Assembly (NCBI GenBank): GCA_016713005.1
Contig: JADJPY010000011.1
Coordinates: 372,001-436,000, forward strand
Length of the DNA stretch: 64,000 nucleotides
Direction of reading: 5' to 3'
Origin: Ramlibacter sp.
GTDB lineage: Bacteria; Pseudomonadota; Gammaproteobacteria; Burkholderiales; Burkholderiaceae_C
This document shows, piece after piece, positions 1-6,649 of the stretch (within the stretch, counting starts at the first letter, position 1; each line of letters begins with the position of its first letter). The notes beneath the pieces are model-generated. The model searched no databases. It saw only the letters and a list, made by a program, of their open reading frames with translations, and was not told the origin of the DNA. Both the position numbers and the translations under genes were made by a program.

Positions 1-1
1 C

Positions 2-454
2 AAGACGCCTTTCGGGCGCGGCGAGATGGCCAACGTCACCGCCTTGGCCACCTATGTGGCGACCCAGTCCAAGGGCATGAAGTTCAACCTGCCCCAGAGC
101 CACGAGACCGAGCGCGCCTACTACGAGGTGGGCAAGCGCATGTTCTTCCAGCGCGGCGGCACGCACGACTTCTCCTGCGCGTCCTGCCACGGCGAGGAAG
201 GCAAGCGCATCCGCCTGCAGGACTTGCCCGTGCTGACCAAGAACCCGGGCGACGGCATCGGCTTTGCCGCATGGCCGGCCTACCGCGTGTCCAACGGCCA
301 GATGTGGAGCATGCAATTGCGCCTGAACGACTGCTACCGCCAGCAGCGCTTCCCCGAGCCCGCCTTTGGCAGCGATGCGCTGGCCGCGCTCAGCGTGTAC
401 CTGGGCGTCAACGCCAAGGGTGCCGCGTCGGCCGTTCCCACCGTCAAGCGCTGA
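2..454 (+). CDS. soxA: SoxA, sulfur-oxidation c-type cytochrome (5' truncated by window edge)
   Basis: SoxA forms the SoxAX heterodimer, the periplasmic cytochrome that oxidatively conjugates thiosulfate to the SoxYZ carrier. Only the C-terminal half is visible; the frame is open from base 2, so the ATG at 26 is internal. The visible part holds one heme-binding motif CASCH (bases 176-190) and, 52 residues after its first Cys, a Cys in the context RLNDCYRQQ, which fits the family's cysteine heme ligand near the active site (family knowledge). The 3' end lies 26 bp before soxX, with a ribosome-binding site between, so the two are co-transcribed. Whether an N-terminal second heme domain exists cannot be seen. 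Confidence 0.93.
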   Translation, partial: KTPFGRGEMANVTALATYVATQSKGMKFNLPQSHETERAYYEVGKRMFFQRGGTHDFSCASCHGEEGKRIRLQDLPVLTKNPGDGIGFAAWPAYRVSNGQMWSMQLRLNDCYRQQRFPEPAFGSDALAALSVYLGVNAKGAASAVPTVKR

Positions 455-480
455 AGCCGCAACCCATCAGGAGTCACAGC

Positions 481-1131
481 ATGAAGAAATCCCTCGCCGC
501 ACTCGCCGGGGCCACCGCGCTGGCCGTGGTGGGCTGCGCCACCGTGCCCTCGTCTGCCGAGCTGGACAAGATGACGGACGGACTGGTCAAGTCGGCCTTC
601 CGCACCAAAGGCATTGCCAAGGTCGAGCGCATCACCCACATCGACGACACCCTCAAGGCCTGCAACGCCGCCGACGTGAGCGGCAAGCCGCTGGACAAGA
701 AGACGGCCGAAGCCCTGGAGGCCGCCGAGATGAAGAAGATCAAGTGGCCCGCCGACGGCAAATACCTGGGCGACTGGAAAGAAGGCGAGCGCATTGCCCA
801 GAGCGGCCGTGGCGAGACTTGGACCGACAACGCACAGACCGTCAACGGCGGCAACTGCTACAACTGCCACCAGATCGACCCCAAGGAAATCTCGTTTGGC
901 ACCATCGGCCCCAGCCTGTACAACTACGGCAAGCTGCGCGGCGTGACCGACCCCGCCAGCCCCGGCTCCAAGGCCATCGTGGACTACACCTGGGGCAAGA
1001 TCTACAACGCCAAGGCGTACAACGCCTGCTCCAACATGCCGCGCGCCGGCCACATGGGCGTGTTGAGCGAACAGCAGATCAAGCATGTCATGGCGCTGCT
1101 GCTGGACCCGCAGTCGCCCGTCAACAAATAG
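481..1131 (+). CDS. soxX: SoxX, monoheme c-type cytochrome of the SoxAX complex
   Basis: 216 aa. Partner of SoxA in thiosulfate oxidation. The heme motif CYNCH is at residues 126-130 and the likely axial methionine is Met186 in CSNMPRAGH. The N-terminus is a signal sequence with a hydrophobic run ending VVGC at 16-19, which looks like a lipobox, so the protein may be a lipoprotein rather than freely periplasmic (inference). Residues about 25-115 form an extra charged region before the heme domain. The start at 481 is preceded by AGGAG. A GC-rich hairpin with a T-run follows the stop, so soxAX transcription probably ends or attenuates before soxB. Confidence 0.93.
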   Translation: MKKSLAALAGATALAVVGCATVPSSAELDKMTDGLVKSAFRTKGIAKVERITHIDDTLKACNAADVSGKPLDKKTAEALEAAEMKKIKWPADGKYLGDWKEGERIAQSGRGETWTDNAQTVNGGNCYNCHQIDPKEISFGTIGPSLYNYGKLRGVTDPASPGSKAIVDYTWGKIYNAKAYNACSNMPRAGHMGVLSEQQIKHVMALLLDPQSPVNK

Positions 1132-1145
1132 GCGGCTCAAGACCA

Positions 1146-1169
1146 GGCCCGGGCTTCCGGGCCGTTTTT
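1146..1169 (+). terminator. Rho-independent terminator between soxX and soxB
   Basis: GGCCCGG / loop GCTT / CCGGGCC (1146-1163) followed directly by GTTTTTC: a 7-bp all-G/C stem with a U-tract, 15 nt after the soxX stop. It is oriented to stop or attenuate transcription coming from soxAX. soxB begins 30 nt later after an A/T-rich stretch (AATAAATTAG...TTAATTATG) that could hold its own promoter. Confidence 0.75.
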
Positions 1170-1198
1170 CTGCACAATAAATTAGTCGTTGCTTAATT

Positions 1199-2935
1199 AT
1201 GAATTTAACCAAACGTGAGTTGTTCCAGGTGCTGGGTGCGGGCTCGGTGGCCGGCATGGGCCTGGGCACCTGGGCGCAGGCGGATGCGCAAACGGCGTCC
1301 CGCGGCCTGTACGACATCCCGCGCTTCGGGCAGGTGTCTTTTTTGCACATGACGGACTGCCACGCCCAGCTGCGGCCCATCCACTTCCGCGAGCCCAGCG
1401 TCAACCTGGGCGTGGGCTCCATGAGCGGCAAGCTCCCGCACCTGGTGGGCGAGCACATGCTCAAGGTGGCTGGCGTGCGGCCTGGCACGGCCAGTGCGCA
1501 TGCGCTCACTTATCTGGACTTTGAAACCGCTGCGCGCCGCTACGGCAAGGTGGGCGGCTTTGCGCACCTGGCTACGCTGGTCAAGCGCATGAAAGCCAGC
1601 CGACCCGGCGCGCTGCTGCTGGACGGCGGCGACACCTGGCAGGGCTCGGGCACGGCGCTGTGGACCAACGGGCAGGACATGGTGGACGCCTGCAAGCTGC
1701 TGGGCGTGGACGTGATGACGGGTCACTGGGAGTTCACCCTGGGCATGGAGCGCGTCAAGGAGATCCTGGAGAAGGACTTCAAGGGCAAGGTCGACTTTGT
1801 GGCGCAAAACGTCAAGACCAACGACTTTGGCGACCCGGTCTTTGCGCCCTATGTGATCCGCGAGATCAATGGCGTGCCCTGCGCCATCGTGGGCCAGGCC
1901 TTCCCCTACACGCCCATCGCCAACCCCCGCTACATGGTGGCCGACTGGGCCTTCGGCATCCAGGACGACAACATGCAGAAGGTGGTGGACGAGGCGCGGG
2001 GCAAGGGCGCGCAGGTCGTCGTCGTGCTCAGCCACAACGGCATGGACGTGGACCTGAAGATGGCCACGCGCGTCACCGGCATCGACGCCATCCTGGGCGG
2101 CCACACGCACGACGGCATGCCCGTGGCCAGCATCGTTGCCAACAAGGGCGGCCAGACCATCGTCACCAACGCCGGCTCCAACAGCAAGTTTCTGGGCGTG
2201 CTGGACTTTGAGGTGCGCGACCGCAAGGTGGCGGACTTCCGCTACAAGCTGCTGCCCGTGTTTGCCAACATGCTGCCGGCGGACCGCGAGATGGACGCCC
2301 TCATCACCAGAATCCGCGCGCCGTACGAGGCCAAGCTGGCCGAAAAGCTGGCCGTGACCGAAGGCACGCTGTACCGCCGCGGCAACTTCAATGGCACGGG
2401 CGACCAGCTGCTGCTGGACGCGCTGATGCAGGTGCAGGGCGCCGACATCGCCTTCTCGCCCGGCTTCCGCTGGGGCACCAGCCTGTTGCCCGGCCAGGCC
2501 ATCACCCGCGAATGGCTGATGGACATGACCGCGACCACCTACTCGTACGCCACGGTGACCGAGATGACCGGCGAGACCATCAAGACCATCCTGGAAGACG
2601 TGTGCGACAACCTCTTCAACCCCGACCCGTACTACCAGCAGGGCGGCGACATGGTGCGCGTGGGCGGCCTGCAATACAGCTGCAACCCGCTGGCCGGCAT
2701 GGGCAAACGAATTGACGACATGCGCCTGGGCGGCAAGCCCATCGAAGCCGATCGCAAATACAAGGTGGCCGGCTGGGCCCCCGTGGCCGAGGAAGCGCGC
2801 AACGTGCCCGGCGCCCCCAAGGTGTGGGATGTGGTGGAGCAGTGGCTCAAAGCCCGCGGCGGACGCGTGTCGGCCCGCAAGCCCAATGTGCCGCAGCTCA
2901 AGGGCGTGCTGCCCAACCCGGGCGTCAAGCTATAG
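1199..2935 (+). CDS. soxB: SoxB thiosulfohydrolase
   Basis: 578 aa, usual length for the family. SoxB is the periplasmic di-manganese hydrolase that releases sulfate from the SoxY-bound cysteine sulfonate. Metal-site motifs of the 5'-nucleotidase/metallophosphoesterase fold are in order: HMTDCHAQ (50-57), LDGGDTWQG (141-149), GHWEF (175-179), SHNGMD (278-283) and GGHTHDG (300-306). The N-terminus (NLTKRELFQVLGAGSVAGMG...) resembles a Tat-type signal lacking the classic twin arginine (KR). The gene ends the sox cluster visible here. The terminator upstream suggests independent or attenuated expression relative to soxAX. Confidence 0.95.
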   Translation: MNLTKRELFQVLGAGSVAGMGLGTWAQADAQTASRGLYDIPRFGQVSFLHMTDCHAQLRPIHFREPSVNLGVGSMSGKLPHLVGEHMLKVAGVRPGTASAHALTYLDFETAARRYGKVGGFAHLATLVKRMKASRPGALLLDGGDTWQGSGTALWTNGQDMVDACKLLGVDVMTGHWEFTLGMERVKEILEKDFKGKVDFVAQNVKTNDFGDPVFAPYVIREINGVPCAIVGQAFPYTPIANPRYMVADWAFGIQDDNMQKVVDEARGKGAQVVVVLSHNGMDVDLKMATRVTGIDAILGGHTHDGMPVASIVANKGGQTIVTNAGSNSKFLGVLDFEVRDRKVADFRYKLLPVFANMLPADREMDALITRIRAPYEAKLAEKLAVTEGTLYRRGNFNGTGDQLLLDALMQVQGADIAFSPGFRWGTSLLPGQAITREWLMDMTATTYSYATVTEMTGETIKTILEDVCDNLFNPDPYYQQGGDMVRVGGLQYSCNPLAGMGKRIDDMRLGGKPIEADRKYKVAGWAPVAEEARNVPGAPKVWDVVEQWLKARGGRVSARKPNVPQLKGVLPNPGVKL

Positions 2936-2947
2936 GGCGACTCCACA

Positions 2948-2970
2948 GCCGATTTGCAAGCCAAATCGGC
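2948..2970. repeat. Stem-loop after soxB overlapping a dispersed repeat copy
   Basis: Perfect 9-bp inverted repeat GCCGATTTG / CAAATCGGC with a 5-nt loop, 13 nt after the soxB stop. Its right arm is the first part of the dispersed repeat at 2961-3016. No T-run follows, so it may act as a transcript 3'-end stabiliser or bidirectional barrier between the convergent soxB and DinB-like genes. Confidence 0.5.
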
Positions 2971-3016
2971 CTCCAGCCCCCGCCAGTACTGGCTAACCCG
3001 CTATAAAAACAATAGC
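2961..3016 (-). repeat. Dispersed repeat, copy A
   Basis: One of about ten related elements in the window. Layout on the + strand: CCAAATCGGCC, then AGCCCCCGCC, a roughly 15-nt variable stretch, and the terminal palindrome GCTAT-AAAAACA-ATAGC at 3000-3016. It fills nearly all of the space between the convergent soxB and DinB-like genes. Strand is given so that the palindrome comes first. Confidence 0.7.
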
Positions 3017-3019
3017 AAC

Positions 3020-3523
3020 CTAGAGTGAGACCTGCCTGCGCGACGGCTCGGTGACGTGCAGGAACTTGGTGTACAGGTCTCGCGGCGGCACGACGGAGAT
3101 GGACTTGAGCACCTGGCCGACGTTGCCCCGGTGGTAGGCGCCATGGGTGATGACGTGAAGGAGCATCTCCTCCCGCGTCATCGTGCCGGTGTCACCGTCG
3201 GTAAAGCGGAAGGCGATCCGCTCGCCCAGCTGGCCCGGGGTGATGGCGGACGCGTAGTTGACGAACCAGCCATCCGTCTCGGCCACAGCGAACTGCAGTT
3301 CACCCAGCTCCGGCGTGGCGTCTGTGTTGGTGGCCGTGTAGCCGTGCGGCTCCCCAAGCAAGTGAGCCCGGAAGATGCGGTCCACCACATAGATGTGGTT
3401 GAGCGTGCGCGTCGCGGTGTGCACAGCCGCGGCGTGCTGCTCATCGGTGACAGCGGCCAGCGCGTTGTACAGCTCGTTGTTGGCCCAGGCCTTTTGGGCA
3501 AAGAGGGAGTGGAGGGTGTTCAT
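3020..3523 (-). CDS. DinB-family (YfiT-like) putative metal-dependent protein
   Basis: 167 aa from the ATG at 3523; the frame is open further upstream, but the family N-terminus is MNTLHSLFAQKAWANNELY. DinB/YfiT proteins are four-helix bundles with a three-histidine divalent metal site, often thiol transferases or of unknown function. Histidines that fit are in TLNHIYVVD (about residue 48) and ITHGAYHRG (about residues 129-133), the latter being the typical C-terminal metal motif HxxxH. It lies about 40 bp from the downstream end of the next gene on the same strand, so co-transcription is possible. Substrate cannot be inferred. Confidence 0.8.
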   Translation of the reverse strand: MNTLHSLFAQKAWANNELYNALAAVTDEQHAAAVHTATRTLNHIYVVDRIFRAHLLGEPHGYTATNTDATPELGELQFAVAETDGWFVNYASAITPGQLGERIAFRFTDGDTGTMTREEMLLHVITHGAYHRGNVGQVLKSISVVPPRDLYTKFLHVTEPSRRQVSL

Positions 3524-3561
3524 GGTCGGAGAGTGGGTGAAAGTTGGGATCAGACGACCCA

Positions 3562-3900
3562 TCAGGGCGCTGGCTCAAACTGCTGCAATTCTGCCCAGGC
3601 AAGCTCTGGCGCCAGGAAGGACGACCCGGCCGAGCGGTTCCATACCGAAGACCGGTACGTCTCGTCGCTGACATGGTGCCAGCCGCCGGGTGCGCAGGCA
3701 ACGATGCCGTCAAACGCCCCAGGGCCCGCAGGGGTGAGGCGGAACGTCAGCTCAAACAGCTCGGGCATCTTCCAGTACCGCTCGGCGAGCAGCGGCTCCG
3801 CAGAGGCCCAGGCCACCAAGGCCGCGCAAAGCTTTTGCTGAAGTCCCGCAGCGGTTTGCGCGTCAGCGCAGTCGACGAAGGCGCGAAGAAACAAATCCAT
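3562..3900 (-). CDS. Hypothetical protein, 112 aa
   Basis: Not recognised. 112 aa, acidic, with no signal peptide or membrane segment. A helical N-terminal half (MDLFLRAFVD...) is followed by a region rich in Trp and Phe (WKMPELFELTF, GGWHHVSDET, SSVWNRSAGS). Such compact Trp-rich proteins are often uncharacterised cytosolic folds. It lies directly upstream of the DinB-like gene on the same strand, 38 nt from that gene's ATG. A repeat copy lies immediately upstream of its start. Confidence 0.6.
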   Translation of the reverse strand: MDLFLRAFVDCADAQTAAGLQQKLCAALVAWASAEPLLAERYWKMPELFELTFRLTPAGPGAFDGIVACAPGGWHHVSDETYRSSVWNRSAGSSFLAPELAWAELQQFEPAP

Positions 3901-3930
3901 GAAAAAGCCTGTCAGCGGCCAGTTTATATG

Positions 3931-3986
3931 CCAAATCAGCCCGAAGCCCCCGTCACTGCTAGCTAACCCACTATAAAAACCATAGC
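3931..3986 (-). repeat. Dispersed repeat, copy B
   Basis: Same layout as the copy after soxB: CCAAATCAGCCCGAAGCCCCCG, a spacer, then CTATAAAAACCATAG in a slightly broken 17-nt palindrome at 3970-3986. It occupies most of the 110-bp gap between the 112-aa hypothetical gene and the alpha/beta hydrolase. I see no promoter there. Confidence 0.65.
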
Positions 3987-4010
3987 AAAACAGAGCAAAA
4001 CAGGTCGAAA

Positions 4011-4772
4011 CTACAACGCCCCCCGCAGCCCAGCCCAGTACTGCGGCGAGTTGGAAATCGTGTTGTGCCCCGCACGCGGCACCACCACGAGCGACGCGAC
4101 GCCCGGGGCAAAGGCGGCGTGCAGTCCCTGCGTGCTGGCGCGGGGGATGACTTCGTCAAACTCGGCGGCCAGCAGCAGCGTGGGCACGTGGATGGCGGGC
4201 GCGTGGCGCCACGACTCGAACTTGTCCACCAGCAGCCAGCGCACGGGGAAGACGGGGAACTGCTGCGCCGCGATCTCCTGGATGCTGTGGTACGGCGTCA
4301 CCAGGGCCAGGCGCGCGGCGGGCCGCTGGCTGGCCAGGCGGATGGCCACGCCCGAACCCAGGCTGCGCCCCACCACGGCGATTTCGGCATGCGCCTGGCG
4401 CACCTTGTCAAACAGTGCCAGCGCATCGGCGTGCAGCGCGGCCTCGGTCGGCTTGCCCGTGCTGCCCCCGTACCCGCGGTAGTGCATGAGGTAGATGGCG
4501 TGCTCCGGGAAAGCGCTGGCCAGCCCGCCCAGGTTGGCCGAGACATCCTCCGCATTGCCCCCAAAGTAGATCAGCGCCTTGGGCCCCAGCTGCGGCCGCA
4601 CCGAAACCACCAGCTGCGCATCCGGCACAGACAGGCTGATCTGCGTGGAACCCGAGCCAAACGAGGCTGGCTGCGGGAAATAGATCAGCGAGCGCTGGAA
4701 GGCGAGCAGCGCGAGGCAGGCCGCGCCGTAGAGCAGCAGGGCGATGGCCAGGAGGGTGGCGGTGGTGCGCAA
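4011..4772 (-). CDS. Membrane-anchored alpha/beta hydrolase (ABHD13/BEM46-like)
   Basis: 253 aa. One N-terminal hydrophobic segment (residues about 4-25) is followed by RSLIYFPQP, a hallmark of this group. The catalytic triad is readable: nucleophile Ser137 in GRSLGSG, Asp206 in AEFDEVIP and His236 in RAGHN. An oxyanion-hole-like FGGNAED is at about 70-76. The start is a TTG at 4772; no ATG is available upstream in frame. It lies 13 nt after the thioesterase stop on the same strand. Substrate unknown; likely acts at the inner membrane. Confidence 0.82.
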   Translation of the reverse strand: MRTTATLLAIALLLYGAACLALLAFQRSLIYFPQPASFGSGSTQISLSVPDAQLVVSVRPQLGPKALIYFGGNAEDVSANLGGLASAFPEHAIYLMHYRGYGGSTGKPTEAALHADALALFDKVRQAHAEIAVVGRSLGSGVAIRLASQRPAARLALVTPYHSIQEIAAQQFPVFPVRWLLVDKFESWRHAPAIHVPTLLLAAEFDEVIPRASTQGLHAAFAPGVASLVVVPRAGHNTISNSPQYWAGLRGAL

Positions 4773-4785
4773 GGGGCGCCGCCAC

Positions 4786-5250
4786 TCAGGGCCTGGGCTT
4801 CACACTTGAAGGAAGTTCAACGTAGTCTTGCGTACGCGGAAGGGATCGATAGGCTTCAAGAACGGCTGGTGGCGGCGCCACGAGCTTTCGCGCGTCAAGG
4901 TCCATGAAGCCGCCTGTGCTGGAGATGCGGGCGGCAAGTTCTCCATTTGTACGGCGCACCTCGTTCTGAACCTTGAAGCGGCTGCCATCTGGTGCGAGCC
5001 CCGCGAGCGAGAACGTGATGTCGATCTCTTCCATCCATTTGACTTCCCGCTTGTACTCAAGCTCATCCTTCATGATGACAACGCCAAGTCGAAGGCGGAC
5101 AAACTCCTCCAGCGGAAAGCCTTTCTCTGCCAGGGCCAGAACGCGTGCGTCGACCACCTTGTTCAAGTAGGCGGTGTTGGCCATGTGTGAGTTCCAGTCC
5201 ATGTCGGCCCAGCCGGCGAGGAAACGTCTGGTGACAGAGGGAGTGGTCAA
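4786..5250 (-). CDS. Hotdog-fold acyl-CoA thioesterase (4-hydroxybenzoyl-CoA thioesterase-like)
   Basis: 154 aa. The N-terminal motif WADMDWNSHMANTAYL (residues 14-29) is the D-x-N-x-H-x-N active-site segment of FcbC/YbgC-like hotdog thioesterases, and a core strand KREVKWMEEIDITF follows at about 67-80. The start is TTG at 5250 with GGAG (5256-5259) six bases upstream. It sits at the AT-richer end of the window, next to the cassette-like genes and on the same strand, but I see no complete attC site separating it from them. It could be a former cassette or a neighbouring chromosomal gene. Confidence 0.8.
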   Translation of the reverse strand: MTTPSVTRRFLAGWADMDWNSHMANTAYLNKVVDARVLALAEKGFPLEEFVRLRLGVVIMKDELEYKREVKWMEEIDITFSLAGLAPDGSRFKVQNEVRRTNGELAARISSTGGFMDLDARKLVAPPPAVLEAYRSLPRTQDYVELPSSVKPRP

Positions 5251-5324
5251 TTGGGACTCCGGTTTGAGGTTTGAGTTGCATCAGGGGGAGTGGTGCCGAA
5301 AGAGTGTGTTCGCTCGACCAAGGC

Positions 5325-5331
5325 GCTAGGC
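5325..5331 (-). other. attC-like core half-site at the end of the DUF6998-like cassette gene
   Basis: On the minus strand GCCTAGC, a one-base variant of the R'' core GCCTAAC. It contains the TAG stop of the preceding gene. The same variant core, GCTAGGC, stands just upstream of that gene at 5812-5818, so the gene is bracketed by matching cores. No complete attC hairpin follows towards the thioesterase gene, so this site looks truncated or degenerate. Confidence 0.45.
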
Positions 5332-5808
5332 GCCATGTTTTGCACGCGCGACCTGCAGTGACGCTGGGACTTGACTCATGAGCGCTCGGAGCTTTGACAG
5401 AGAGATTGAGCTTTGCCCGTTATCTTGCCGCTCGCCGCAGTGTTCCCATACCAACTCTCCCGGTCCATTGAATACTTCTAATGCCTCGCCGGACTTTGTG
5501 AGTTGCAGCACGATGAGGTGGTCTGGTTTTCCGCGAAGCGCCACCTTCTTGGTTCCTTGAGTCGCCTTTATCTGAATCTGCTTTCCGTCGTGTGTTTCGG
5601 CATCGTGAAGTTGCTTCGAGTTCGGATGCAGAACGAGGTCATACATGTATGCTGCTACGACTTCTCCGATGCTTCCTACTAAGTGGCCATCGGGCGTGAA
5701 CTTCTTTTTTGTATGGCGGAACAGCGCCTCAAACTCGCCGACGACTTCGTAGAGTTGACGCACCAAGCGTGGAACTTGCGTGATGGCATCGGCGGAGTGG
5801 TGTTTCAT
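5326..5808 (-). CDS. DUF6998-like protein, putative PD-(D/E)xK-type nuclease fold; integron-cassette gene
   Basis: 160 aa from the ATG at 5808; upstream in-frame sequence belongs to the recombination site. Glu49 in GSIGEV, Asp69 and Asp74 in LHDAETHDG, and Q-I-K at 79-81 in KQIQIKAT space like the E...D...(E/Q)xK core of restriction-type nucleases (inference). The C-terminal half has beta-strands (PDHLIVLQL, EALEVFNGPG). The gene has no promoter of its own in view and is bracketed by attC-like cores. AT-richer codon use than the flanking genes suggests transfer. Function is unproven; a defence or DNA-processing role is possible. Confidence 0.65.
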   Translation of the reverse strand: MKHHSADAITQVPRLVRQLYEVVGEFEALFRHTKKKFTPDGHLVGSIGEVVAAYMYDLVLHPNSKQLHDAETHDGKQIQIKATQGTKKVALRGKPDHLIVLQLTKSGEALEVFNGPGELVWEHCGERQDNGQSSISLSKLRALMSQVPASLQVARAKHGA

Positions 5809-5811
5809 AAC

Positions 5812-5929
5812 GCCTAGCGCCCAAGGTAAGCGGCGCCGGAGCACCGAAGGTGCGTAGGGCACCAACACAGGCCATGAAAATGCCGAAGGCATGGCCTGTG
5901 TTGGCGTCCGCTTGACCGCCCAGTTAGGC
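5812..5929 (-). other. attC recombination site (integron cassette)
   Basis: 118-bp imperfect palindrome between two same-strand genes. The minus-strand R'' core GCCTAAC is at 5929-5923. A 15-bp perfect inverted repeat CCAACACAGGCCATG (5862-5876) / CATGGCCTGTGTTGG (5890-5904) forms the stem. Outer boxes AAGCGG (5828-5833) and CCGCTT (5908-5913) pair. The R' end reads GCTAGGC at 5818-5812, one base off GTTRRRY. Size, symmetry and position after one ORF and before the next match attC sites of gene cassettes. Confidence 0.8.
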
Positions 5930-5973
5930 TGGTGAAATTTGATGAAACGGTTGAGTGCATCTTGCCTGCCATG

Positions 5974-6510
5974 TCAGTCGAATGCGCAGCCTGGGTTCAT
6001 TTCCCAAGGTGTTCTCCAGTCGATTTGGTGCCGCACCTTCATTTCTAACTTGATCCAAGCGTTGATTCGCCCACCACACCCCATGCCAGAGCCAAAGGCG
6101 CCTTCTGCATGCAGTTTTTCTGCTTCGATGCGGAGCATCTTGAGGTGCTCTCGAACTGGAGGGGCGAGCTCGATTGGATCAATGAAAATGGTCGTATTGG
6201 TTGCCTCGACGTGCTCAACGTAGGCAATGCGCGCTTCGTTGGATAGTGGCTCCAACAGTTCCTTGCACATGGACGGGGGGCGCTCAGTAACGCGGCGCAA
6301 CCTCATTGCAAGCTCGGCAAGGCTCTGATGCTCCTCATGAGATATAGGCCTTGTTTCATCGAGAGTCATCTCAAACAGCCCCATGAGCAAAACTTGGCAC
6401 TCCCAGTTCTTGTGGCCATCTCGCTTGCATGCTTTGAATACTTCTGTCGGCGATGCGCCTTGCCTTTGCATGGCAGCATACTTCTCAGTGGATTCATTTG
6501 ACTTTTCCAT
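5974..6510 (-). CDS. Hypothetical integron-cassette protein, 178 aa
   Basis: Not recognised. A charged soluble protein with a helical N-terminal half (KYAAMQRQGASPTEVFKACKRDGH) and a heptad-like middle (SLAELAMRLRRVTERPPSMCKELLEPL). The C-terminal part has GSGMGCGGRINAWIKLEMKVRHQIDW. No signal peptide or membrane segment. The start ATG at 6508-6510 follows a recombination site and the stop is about 45 nt before the next one, the usual cassette layout of one ORF per attC. Codon use is less GC-biased than in flanking core genes. Function unknown. Confidence 0.65.
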   Translation of the reverse strand: MEKSNESTEKYAAMQRQGASPTEVFKACKRDGHKNWECQVLLMGLFEMTLDETRPISHEEHQSLAELAMRLRRVTERPPSMCKELLEPLSNEARIAYVEHVEATNTTIFIDPIELAPPVREHLKMLRIEAEKLHAEGAFGSGMGCGGRINAWIKLEMKVRHQIDWRTPWEMNPGCAFD

Positions 6511-6528
6511 GGAGAGGCCTACGTTCGA

Positions 6529-6644
6529 GCTAAACTACGCGCAGAGGCGGACGACGCTTGGCCGCCGAAGGCATGATGCCACTGGCGCCTCGAGCGGCCA
6601 AGCGTTGGCTGCCGTAGCGCGTCAGGTTGAGCGAGGGGTTAGGC
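6529..6644 (-). other. attC recombination site (integron cassette)
   Basis: About 116 bp. The R'' core GCCTAAC on the minus strand (6644-6638) begins 5 nt after the stop of the PIN-domain gene. The stem is an 11-bp perfect inverted repeat CGCTTGGCCGC (6555-6565) / GCGGCCAAGCG (6594-6604) with a 28-nt loop region. The distal core reads GTTTAGC (6535-6529), close to GTTRRRY. It separates the PIN-domain gene from the 178-aa gene. Confidence 0.75.
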
Positions 6645-6649
6645 CTCAT

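Noticed and set aside
1205..2674. 489-codon open frame antisense to soxB
   Set aside because: His/Ala/Gly-biased reverse reading of soxB, no start context.
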